Position numbers and translations under genes: made by a program. Shown in pieces: positions 18,650 through 26,095 of a DNA stretch of 64,000 nt. The notes under the pieces were generated by a model. The model was given only the letters and a program-made list of their open reading frames with translations, was not told the DNA's origin and searched no databases. The stretch is from Pseudomonadota bacterium (GTDB lineage: Bacteria > Myxococcota_A > Polyangia > GCA-2747355): positions 62,001-126,000 of the forward strand of contig JADJTL010000006.1 in NCBI GenBank assembly GCA_016711215.1, written 5' to 3'. Position 1 is the first letter of the stretch. Each line of letters begins with the position of its first letter.

Positions 18650-19911
18650 GCTTCCTCACCCTCCATCTCTTCCCACGTCTTGCCGGCCTCGACGGCGGCG
18701 AGGTTGAAGCGCGCGCCCTGATTGTCGCTCGGGTTGAGCCAAAGCATCTTCGTGAAGACCGCCTTGGCCACGCGCAGGTCACCGAGACGCCAGGCGCAGA
18801 GGCCGACGCCGTGCAGACACCGCAGGAACGGGCGGTTGTCGAGGAGGCCCCACGCAAGCACGCCGTCGAAGTCCTTCCCGAGCGAGACGCTCCCGATGGT
18901 GGTGCCCATCTCGTAGTGTCGAAGCGCCTGCTTGGGGTTGCGCTCGAATTCGAGGTTGCCGAGGTGGGCGTGCGCGTCGAGGCAGCGAAGATCCTTCGCG
19001 AGCAGGTTCATCAGCAGGTCGTACGCGCCCCTCTCATCGCCTGCCGAGCGCCGCTCAGCGGCTTCGAGAATCGGGTCGGAATCGAAGTCCTCTGGATCAG
19101 CGCCGGGCATGACCTGCTCGAACTCGAACATCGGCCGTTTGCCGCGCGCGATGATCGGCTTGGCCCAGTCGTCGACCGGCTCCTCTACCTCGCCCCAGTA
19201 CTCGTCGTCTGGGTCCCAGTCGCCTTGTTTGTGGAGGGCGAGCGGCGTCAGACCGAGCACGGACACATCGACACGAGTCGCGCTGATGGAGCCCGAGATG
19301 TAGGGATGTCGGGCGTGCGTCCACTCCTTCGTCGGCGTGACGGTGATGATCGACCCGGGCACCTCGTCGCGGACGGCCGTGCGCAGCGTCACTTCACGCG
19401 CGGTGCCGAGCAGGCGACAGCGGATCGCGTTCGACTTGCAGGCGAGCACGACGAGGTCCACGGACTTTCCGACGACGATGTCCTCGCTCGCGACCTTGTG
19501 TGGGCGCGGGGCGGCACCCGTCTGCGGGCTCGCCGCTGGAAGGCCAAGCCAGGCGCGGTACCTCGACACGAGCTGCGCGGCAGGGCTACCCGACGCGAAC
19601 GTCACGTCCGCCAAGCCGAATTCGTAGGTGTTCTCGCCTCGCTGACACGTGACCAAGAGCCCTACGTGCGGCAGGCCAGGGTTGCGGAGAGCAGTCACCC
19701 TGACGGACTCGCCGATCACGTGGGCATCGGCAGGCAGCCGAATGTCTACGCGGCCCTGTGTTTCGAAGTCTCCGAGGCCAGCCACATCGTCCTTCGCGCC
19801 ACGCCCGGCGACTCCTTCCGCGAGGGAGCTGCCTTCCGCGCGACGCGTGTCACCCGCTGCGTGGCCGAGCTTGGCCTTCGGCTTGGAGGCCTTCTTCGGC
19901 GGCGTCTTCAT
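18646..19911 (-). CDS. TPR-containing protein of the cas-linked operon
   Basis: 421 residues. The first 55 residues are Lys/Ala-rich and probably disordered. The middle (about 55-250) is beta-rich, with no family that I recognise. The last 130 residues are helical repeats of TPR type: AYDLLMNLLAKDLRCLDAHA, then HLGNLEFERNPKQALRHYEM and DLRVAKAVFTKMLWLNPSDN. The NPSDNQGAR ending resembles ST7-like and cytoplasmic TPR proteins. ATGA overlaps link it to the 82-residue gene before and the 68-residue gene after. It may be an adaptor or sensor within the operon; this is inference from context. Confidence 0.75.
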   Translation of the reverse strand: MKTPPKKASKPKAKLGHAAGDTRRAEGSSLAEGVAGRGAKDDVAGLGDFETQGRVDIRLPADAHVIGESVRVTALRNPGLPHVGLLVTCQRGENTYEFGLADVTFASGSPAAQLVSRYRAWLGLPAASPQTGAAPRPHKVASEDIVVGKSVDLVVLACKSNAIRCRLLGTAREVTLRTAVRDEVPGSIITVTPTKEWTHARHPYISGSISATRVDVSVLGLTPLALHKQGDWDPDDEYWGEVEEPVDDWAKPIIARGKRPMFEFEQVMPGADPEDFDSDPILEAAERRSAGDERGAYDLLMNLLAKDLRCLDAHAHLGNLEFERNPKQALRHYEMGTTIGSVSLGKDFDGVLAWGLLDNRPFLRCLHGVGLCAWRLGDLRVAKAVFTKMLWLNPSDNQGARFNLAAVEAGKTWEEMEGEEA

Positions 19912-20156
19912 GTCGGGCTCTTCTCGTCGTTGGCGAGCGGCGCCGCGTAGGCTTGGTTCGGGTGGGTCGGTTCGTCGGGGAACAGGCGGCGCAGGCGCCC
20001 CTCGGCAACCATCACAGAGGCCGCGAGGTCGGGCGGGAGCTCCGGTCGATCCGCGGTCAGCTCCGGTCGATCGGGCTCGGACCCCGGTCGATCCGCTTCC
20101 AACCCCTGCGCATCGAGTGAGCCCCTCGCCGTCACATGCCCATCGAGTGACCTCAC
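19908..20156 (-). CDS. Unknown 82-residue protein with DRPE repeats
   Basis: The start is GTG inside a GTGA overlap with the AlbA-type gene; the stop overlaps the next start (ATGA). The centre holds a short imperfect repeat: EADRPGSEPDRPE, LTADRPELPPDL. The rest is Asp/Pro/Ala-rich and probably disordered, except RLRRLFPDEPTHPNQ near the C-terminus. No known domain. The repeat in the DNA is built on GGTCGATC-type units at about 20043-20100. It could be a real linker-like protein or a frame kept open by repeats; the overlaps favour the former. Confidence 0.55.
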   Translation of the reverse strand: MRSLDGHVTARGSLDAQGLEADRPGSEPDRPELTADRPELPPDLAASVMVAEGRLRRLFPDEPTHPNQAYAAPLANDEKSPT

Positions 20157-21652
20157 GGCGCGCCTCCGCGTTTGGTCGAAAGCCGGGCCCTACCCGCGTC
20201 GGTCAGTCGGTACTTCTGCAAGCGGCTGCTCGGCTTGTCGGGGACGGTCATCTCGATGAGCCGCTCGGCAAGCGCAGGTTTGAGATAGTTCTCCTTGAAC
20301 GTCGGTCGGTGCTTCAGCCCCAACGCCTTCTGAAGTTGAGCTGTAGCGAGCGGGCCGCTTTCGAGGGCGCCGAGGAGGCGATCGACTGGGTCGCCGACTG
20401 AGTCGGTCACTGAGTCGCCGACTAGGTCGGTGCCTTGGGACGTCTTCGCCCCAGCTCGCTCTGCCTCACCTCCCGGCCGGATCTCGGCGCGGAAGGTGAC
20501 AGTCATGACGCCCATCTCGACCTTGAACGTCGGCGCCTCGATGCCCCAGGCGCGGCACGCCTCGATGACGCGGTTGGTGCCACGGCCCCAGACCTCGATG
20601 GCGCCCGTGCGATGGAAAGCGCCCGCGATGAGGGGGTTCCGCGGGATCGAGCGGTGCTCCTGCGTGAGCAGCTCGGCGCGAATGCCGGTCGGGAAGTCGC
20701 CGATGCTGTGGATCTCGATGCGATCGTCGAAGACGGCGATGGCGACGTACGAGCTCGGGTTGCTGACGTCGCGGTGGATGACGGCGTTGATGATCGTCTC
20801 ACGCAGCGCTTCGGCCGGCACCGGCTGGCGGTCCTCCCGGAAGATGCTGCCTTTGGGAAAGCGTGCCGCGAGCGGCAGCGTGCGATCGAGCCACGCGATC
20901 GCCTCGCGCACCATCGCGAAGGCGTGCAGATGGAGCTGCTGGTTGTCGAGGATGTCGCCGGTGATCTTCGTGCCCCGAAAGCGCCCGAGCTTGAGCAGTG
21001 CCTGCGGGTAGTCGGGCAGGAACTTCGTCCCGTAGAGCATCTGCGCGGCCTGCGTGACCTGCCCGTCGATGCGCAGGCCGAGCCGGTCGAGGATGTCGCT
21101 GACGTCCATGCTCGTACCGGCCGAGAGGCGCCGCTGCTCGATGGCCGTCGCGCGCGTGCGCAGGATCTCCTCGCGGTCGAGGTCTTCGAGGCGCACGCCC
21201 AGGGCGGGCTGGTTCTCCCAGCGATGCCGGCTGTGGTTGCGATCGAGGAGCAGGCGTCCGTACTCCTCCTGCGACATCACCGTGGTCGTCGAGCCCACGC
21301 GCTTGTAGGGCTTCGACTCGAAGACGAACGGCGCGAACTGCCGCGACGGTACGGCCTCGAGCACGATCACTTGCCGACCGTTCTCGACGTCCACCCGGCT
21401 CATCTCGACACGTGCCGGCGGCTCGAAGCGACCGAGCATCGCCGCGATGTCACGGAGGGTGATGTCGGCGACGTCCTGGCCCACGAGCTTGCCGTCGGGC
21501 GCGACGCCGATAAGTACCTTGCCGCCCTCGCCGTTCAGGAAGGCGCAGAGCGTCTCGCCGGCGCGCTTCAGCTCGGCGGTCGAGCGGTTGAGCTCGAGCG
21601 TCTCGGACTCGCCTTGGGCAATGAGCGTCTGAAGGGCGGCGCGGGTGGTCAT
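20153..21652 (-). CDS. AlbA/Schlafen-domain ATPase with winged-helix tail
   Basis: 499 residues in three parts. Residues about 13-125 form an AlbA_2 (Schlafen AlbA-like) domain: ESETLELNRST, then FLNGEGGKVLIGVAPDG and VPSRQFAPFVF. About 280-390 is a GHKL-type ATP-binding domain (HATPase_c_4): EALRETIINAVIHRD, then GAIEVWGRGTNRVIEACR. About 430-495 is a winged helix. These proteins bind nucleic acid and regulate or defend; many sit beside type I R-M genes. Here the ATG overlaps the stop of csb2 (21649-21652), so it is translationally coupled to the CRISPR effector genes, an arrangement I do not know from described type I-G loci. Confidence 0.88.
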   Translation of the reverse strand: MTTRAALQTLIAQGESETLELNRSTAELKRAGETLCAFLNGEGGKVLIGVAPDGKLVGQDVADITLRDIAAMLGRFEPPARVEMSRVDVENGRQVIVLEAVPSRQFAPFVFESKPYKRVGSTTTVMSQEEYGRLLLDRNHSRHRWENQPALGVRLEDLDREEILRTRATAIEQRRLSAGTSMDVSDILDRLGLRIDGQVTQAAQMLYGTKFLPDYPQALLKLGRFRGTKITGDILDNQQLHLHAFAMVREAIAWLDRTLPLAARFPKGSIFREDRQPVPAEALRETIINAVIHRDVSNPSSYVAIAVFDDRIEIHSIGDFPTGIRAELLTQEHRSIPRNPLIAGAFHRTGAIEVWGRGTNRVIEACRAWGIEAPTFKVEMGVMTVTFRAEIRPGGEAERAGAKTSQGTDLVGDSVTDSVGDPVDRLLGALESGPLATAQLQKALGLKHRPTFKENYLKPALAERLIEMTVPDKPSSRLQKYRLTDAGRARLSTKRGGAP

Positions 21653-23841
21653 GGCTGGTCTGGCTCCTCGACGGGGCGGAAGAGCCCACCACCGAGATAG
21701 CGAGTTCGTCCGAGCAGGAGCGGCCCGGCAACGCGCCGCTCGAAAAGCAGCGTCACGTGCCCCCTGAGCCCAATCCCGGGCGCGCCCCGAACGTTACTCG
21801 ATTCCACCCTGGGCGCGGGCAGCCCGAGGCGACGGCACTCTGCACCGACGTCAGCTGCGAGTGCCTCCGTCGCCGCGCCGCCCTTTCCATGGCGCGTAAC
21901 GACGTATGGCGTGATGGTCTTCCACACACGCGAACGCCCCAGGAGCGAGTCATCGACTTCTCCGATGGCAGCAGGGAAAAGTGAGAAGACCCCAGCGTGC
22001 CCCGCGCGCAGCTCGCAGAACCCTTCGAGCGCAGCATCAAGGGGGCGGAGGTGATCGAGTTCCTGAGGGGTCGGCGCGCGACGCTCGACAATGTGGGGAG
22101 CGAGGATGAGCAACCTTCGCAAGTCCGGCTCGAAGGCGAACGAGAGGTGCGAAGACCGAGAGCGCCGAACAGGAGCGCCGTCCTCCGCGTGACCGCTGAA
22201 GAACGGTGCGAGCCGCTCGCCCGTGCCGAGGGTAGTCTGCACTCTCGCCATGACCGCACGGCGGAGCGCCCGTGCAACATCAAGCGGCTCGGGCTCGCCA
22301 GCGAGGCCGTCGGTGATCGCGAAGGCATATGCCCCCGGAACGACATCTCTCGCTGGCGCCATGAGGCCAAGCCCGAGATAGCGCCCATCACCGAGCAACA
22401 GCGGGCCCTCGATCGGTACGCCGAACGCAATCTCGACGTGCCACAGACGCTCCTTCTCGAAGCGTGTTCCCTCGGCGAACGGCTCGACGCGTGAGCCGGC
22501 TCCGTCGAAAGGCTCACGCTGCAAACGAATGCTCTCCGCTGGAGCGCTCACGCCCGCGTGACGGAGCGCTTGAACGACTGCCGCTCTCGCACCCGACATT
22601 TCCAGGACGCGCTCGAGACCGCTCTTGGCTTCCGTGAGCTTTCGAGTTGGCTCGATGCGCCGACGCTTGCCCTCCTCGGGGAGAACCAATGGCGTGACAG
22701 ACCGGAACACTCGGGCCCTCGCGCCAACTCCGTAGTGCCGGAGCATGTCGTCGTCGGCTGACGGAGACAGCAGGACGTCTTTCACCTCGCCCGTTTGTGG
22801 GTCGAACAGCTCTGCTCCCGAGAACGCCCACCGAACATCCTCGCTTCGAAGCGGGCACGAGGCAGGAACCTCGATGAGGACGCGTCGGATCGCGCGGTCG
22901 GCGTAGTGCATGCCGATGGACGGGATGGCGATGATCCGCACGCGCCTCTCGGCGGGCACAGCGTTCGAACCATCTCGCGTACGACCCACGAGATACTGGT
23001 CGATCTCGACGGTCCGACTCGGCATCGCGGTGCTCAGGCGAGCGCGTGCAGCTTCGCGAACCAAGACGACGAGCGACGACGCCCCTTCCAGGGGCCACGC
23101 CACGCGACGCTCGGAGTCCGCCGAAGAGCGCAGCTCGAAGACCTGGCGAGCCAGGCGCGCTTCGTAGGAAACTTGCCGATAGCTGGGCTTGGGTTGTTGA
23201 ACGAAAACTCGCTGGCCGTTCTCGGTGCGGAATCGTGGTGCCTGATAGCGGCGCTCTAGGCTGTCGAACGAACCTTCGCTCGGACATGCGAGCTTAAGGC
23301 CATCGCCCACGCTCGGCCGCCAAGCGACGCCGTTATACTCTGCGAGCCGCGCTTCGAGCGCGGCTTCGTCGAGAAGGTCACCCCAGGCCCAGGCCATGTC
23401 GACACCCCGCCCAAGTTGGTAGAGCTTGTCGGCGAGCGCGCAGATTGCCTTGGCGTGCGTGTCTCCCTCGTCAACGTTGGCGAAGGGCCACGCGTAGATC
23501 CATGGCACCGACGCGTCGAAATGGCGCGGCCTCCAGACCTTCTGCGCACCACGTGTCTTCGCGATGTTCCGAACGTCGCCGCCGAACTTGTCGAGGTCGT
23601 TGTTCGGCATGAACATCGTGACCGCCTGACCTCGCGCGAGACGCGGTGACGCGACGAGCGGGGCATCCGGGAGCCTTTCGAGCCAGACGAGCGCCCTCTT
23701 CGTGTGATCGTCGAGCGGTCCGCTGATCCCGGCGCCCGCTATGAGCGACTGAAACAAGCGAAAGGGCGACGGCAGCTCGTCGCCGGCTCCGTGGTACCGC
23801 CCCTCATGGGCGCGCACATTAATGGTCAGGTAGTGCGTCAT
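21649..23841 (-). CDS. csb2: Csb2: Cas5-Cas6 fusion of type I-G (I-U) CRISPR-Cas
   Basis: 730 residues, GSU0054 family. It should combine the Cas5 backbone role with crRNA processing by the Cas6 part. The N-terminus is typical (HYLTINVRAHEGRYHG, SPFRLFQSLIAG). Two RAMP-type glycine-rich loops are visible, LLLGDGRYLGLGLM at 481-494 and GRTRYLGGGLF near 712-722. The segment IPSIGMHYADRAIRR (around His312) carries the conserved His/Asp pattern. Fourth cas gene in the order cas3-csb3-csb1-csb2, with ATGA overlaps on both sides. Confidence 0.93.
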   Translation of the reverse strand: MTHYLTINVRAHEGRYHGAGDELPSPFRLFQSLIAGAGISGPLDDHTKRALVWLERLPDAPLVASPRLARGQAVTMFMPNNDLDKFGGDVRNIAKTRGAQKVWRPRHFDASVPWIYAWPFANVDEGDTHAKAICALADKLYQLGRGVDMAWAWGDLLDEAALEARLAEYNGVAWRPSVGDGLKLACPSEGSFDSLERRYQAPRFRTENGQRVFVQQPKPSYRQVSYEARLARQVFELRSSADSERRVAWPLEGASSLVVLVREAARARLSTAMPSRTVEIDQYLVGRTRDGSNAVPAERRVRIIAIPSIGMHYADRAIRRVLIEVPASCPLRSEDVRWAFSGAELFDPQTGEVKDVLLSPSADDDMLRHYGVGARARVFRSVTPLVLPEEGKRRRIEPTRKLTEAKSGLERVLEMSGARAAVVQALRHAGVSAPAESIRLQREPFDGAGSRVEPFAEGTRFEKERLWHVEIAFGVPIEGPLLLGDGRYLGLGLMAPARDVVPGAYAFAITDGLAGEPEPLDVARALRRAVMARVQTTLGTGERLAPFFSGHAEDGAPVRRSRSSHLSFAFEPDLRRLLILAPHIVERRAPTPQELDHLRPLDAALEGFCELRAGHAGVFSLFPAAIGEVDDSLLGRSRVWKTITPYVVTRHGKGGAATEALAADVGAECRRLGLPAPRVESSNVRGAPGIGLRGHVTLLFERRVAGPLLLGRTRYLGGGLFRPVEEPDQP

Positions 23842-25121
23842 GCCGAAGGGGTCGCCGGAGTCTCGTCGTCCTTCCTCTTCGCGAGCAGCTCCTTTGCTTT
23901 CTTGATGTCGAACTCATGCTCGAGGACGGGGGCGCCGTCCTTCTTCAGCCCATCAGGCCACTTCGCCTTGAACGGTGCGGCTGCCGCCGTCGCATAGGCG
24001 ACGAGGTCCTTCGGGAGCGTCACCTTGTCTGCCTCACCAGGCTCACCGCGGCGGGGTACCGCCGTCCACTTGTCCGCCTTGTCCGCGTAACGGAGCAGGC
24101 ATCCCTCGCGGAGGAACAACTCAAGGTCGACGGTGGCCGCTAGAAGGGCGAGACCCAACAGGTACTTCTGAACCTCGGTCATCTCGGCGGCGTCCTTGCC
24201 ACGGATGCCACGGAGCGCGACGAGGTTGATCGTGACGTCGCGTTCGATAGCCCCCTTCGCGAGGACACCACCGAGAACGCGCGCCTCTGGGTTCGGGGCC
24301 CCCGCGACGAACTGCGGGATCTTGTCGGTCTTTCGAAAGGTGGATGGAGCGTCCTTCAGGCCGACCGCCGACAGCTCCCGCTTCCCCTTCTTCTTCTCCT
24401 CGTCAGCGAGTTCCTTCTGCTGCTCCTCACTCAGGGCCTTCCACACCGAGTTGAACTGCGCGGCGCTGTGAAGGACCTCGACGTCCCAGGCACGGATGAT
24501 CGAGCGAACCAAGCGAGGTCGTTTTTCGCCGGTACCGCCACGCGAATCCCACACACCAAAAACCAGCGAGGTCGGCGCGATGGCTGCGAGCGGAGCCGCG
24601 TTACCCTTGTTTCGCAGAGCCTCGAATGCCTTGGCGATCTCCGGGGCGAGCGTCGGGCTCGCGAGCACGACGGCGTCCGCGCTGCGGTGCGCGAGATCGA
24701 GGAGCGAACGCTTCTCGATGTGCGCGGCGCCGTCGGTGTCGGCCTCCTTCGTCTTCTTGCCACCAGCCTTGTGCAGGACGATCTCGACCTGCGGGACGAG
24801 GCTCGCGAGCGGGTTCAGATCGTTGCCCTCCGCGTCTTTGCCAGTCGACTTGAAGATCGGCTCCAGTCGGTTCGCCTGGGACCCGACCGTGTCGATCGTC
24901 GCGACGCGCGTGCCGTCGGCGAGCGCATCGATGTTGTAGCCAATGTCGGCATAGGTCGGCGGGAAGATGACGCCCCGACCGCTCTCATCGGCCTCGACGG
25001 GGAGGAGCTTCTGGCGCAGACGGAGGGCGACCGGCCCATCGGCGGCGAGCCACGAATCGAAGAGCTTGGTGGTCTCCTCGCTCAGCGACGGAGCGGTATT
25101 TTCTGCGGCCTTCGATGTCAT
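23838..25121 (-). CDS. csb1: Csb1: Cas7 backbone protein of type I-G CRISPR-Cas
   Basis: 427 residues, GSU0053 family. Csb1 is the repeated Cas7-type subunit that coats the crRNA. Family markers are VIFPPTYADIG, the SQANRLEPIF segment (81-90) and FGVWDSRGGTGEKRPRLVRS (188-207), followed by the AWDVEVL strand. A Lys/Glu-rich loop lies around 235-250. ATGA overlaps join it to csb3 upstream and csb2 downstream. It appears intact. Confidence 0.94.
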   Translation of the reverse strand: MTSKAAENTAPSLSEETTKLFDSWLAADGPVALRLRQKLLPVEADESGRGVIFPPTYADIGYNIDALADGTRVATIDTVGSQANRLEPIFKSTGKDAEGNDLNPLASLVPQVEIVLHKAGGKKTKEADTDGAAHIEKRSLLDLAHRSADAVVLASPTLAPEIAKAFEALRNKGNAAPLAAIAPTSLVFGVWDSRGGTGEKRPRLVRSIIRAWDVEVLHSAAQFNSVWKALSEEQQKELADEEKKKGKRELSAVGLKDAPSTFRKTDKIPQFVAGAPNPEARVLGGVLAKGAIERDVTINLVALRGIRGKDAAEMTEVQKYLLGLALLAATVDLELFLREGCLLRYADKADKWTAVPRRGEPGEADKVTLPKDLVAYATAAAAPFKAKWPDGLKKDGAPVLEHEFDIKKAKELLAKRKDDETPATPSA

Positions 25122-26095
25122 GGTCGGGTCTCCTCTTGTGCGAACGTCGTGACTTTGTTCTTGCCGGACAGATCGAGCTCGAACTCGAACCGGCGCATCG
25201 GCAGCTTCAGGTCGGCGCTGGCGAGCGCGGCGCGCGCCAGCATCGGCGGCAACGGCTGTCCCCAGACTGCGTAGCGAACCTTGCGGGTCTCGTATTGGTC
25301 AGGGCGCGAGTGTTCGAGCCCGATCGCTGCCAGGATCTCGACGACCGGCGAGGCCGCGATGCGATCTTTCTGCGTGTTTGGTGAGTAGCCCGCGTCGATC
25401 GCGGTCCAGGCGCCGCGCGGATCGAAGTTGAAGCTACCGCCCATCGGCGTGACCACGTCGAACGGTGCCTTCAGGAGCGCCGCTCGGTTCTCCTGCCAAA
25501 GCTGCTGCAACCCTCGATTCTTGAGGTCGCCGATCGACTGGTTCTTCTTCGGCTTGGCGCGCACACCTTGAAGCATCTGCGTCGCAATACGGTTGGCCGA
25601 GCGGTTGCCCGAGTAGAGCTTGAAGTAATCCCTCGACGAGCCGTCGGCCCAATGACTGACGGTGAGCCGACGTCCGTCGTCCACGAGCTGGATGGGAAGA
25701 GCGTTGCGGTCGCCTTCACCCGAAGGGAACGCTGGCGTCATGACGCGCCCCTGCACCTGGCCCGGATCGTCGTCGTCGGACTCATCACCGTCCTCAGGTT
25801 CGCTGGGCGTGGAGTCTTCCTCTCCACTGTCGTCACCATCGGCTGCACCACCTTCGACGTAGCCTATGGGCGTCAGTTCGCTAATCTTCGCCTTCGACAA
25901 GAAATCAAAGACGACCAAGAACGGGTTCTTGTCGCCGTCAGCGCGGAGCACGAACGTCGGTTGTGCTTCGCTCCAGTCGAAGTGAGCCTCGACGCCGCCG
26001 AGCAGAACCTCTGCCGCCTCGAGGAAGCCCATGCAGGCAAGCACCTGGCCTGGGCTCTTGAGGTCGACGGGGATGGATGGAGTCTTGTGCGTCAT
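25118..26095 (-). CDS. csb3: Csb3 (GSU0052 type), probable large-subunit component of type I-G CRISPR-Cas
   Basis: 325 residues from the ATG at 26095, which shares its A with the cas3 stop (TGATG). The longer frame to 26248 lies inside cas3 and is ignored. The start IPVDLKSPGQVLACMGFLEA is the Csb3 hallmark, followed by FDWSEAQPTFVL. An acidic insert at about residues 90-130 (DDSGEEDSTPSEPEDGDESD) is probably disordered. The C-terminal part has GGSFNFDPRGAWTAIDAGYS. Csb3 occupies the Cas8-like position in Geobacter-type loci. The exact role in target recognition is inferred from gene order. Confidence 0.9.
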   Translation of the reverse strand: MTHKTPSIPVDLKSPGQVLACMGFLEAAEVLLGGVEAHFDWSEAQPTFVLRADGDKNPFLVVFDFLSKAKISELTPIGYVEGGAADGDDSGEEDSTPSEPEDGDESDDDDPGQVQGRVMTPAFPSGEGDRNALPIQLVDDGRRLTVSHWADGSSRDYFKLYSGNRSANRIATQMLQGVRAKPKKNQSIGDLKNRGLQQLWQENRAALLKAPFDVVTPMGGSFNFDPRGAWTAIDAGYSPNTQKDRIAASPVVEILAAIGLEHSRPDQYETRKVRYAVWGQPLPPMLARAALASADLKLPMRRFEFELDLSGKNKVTTFAQEETRP

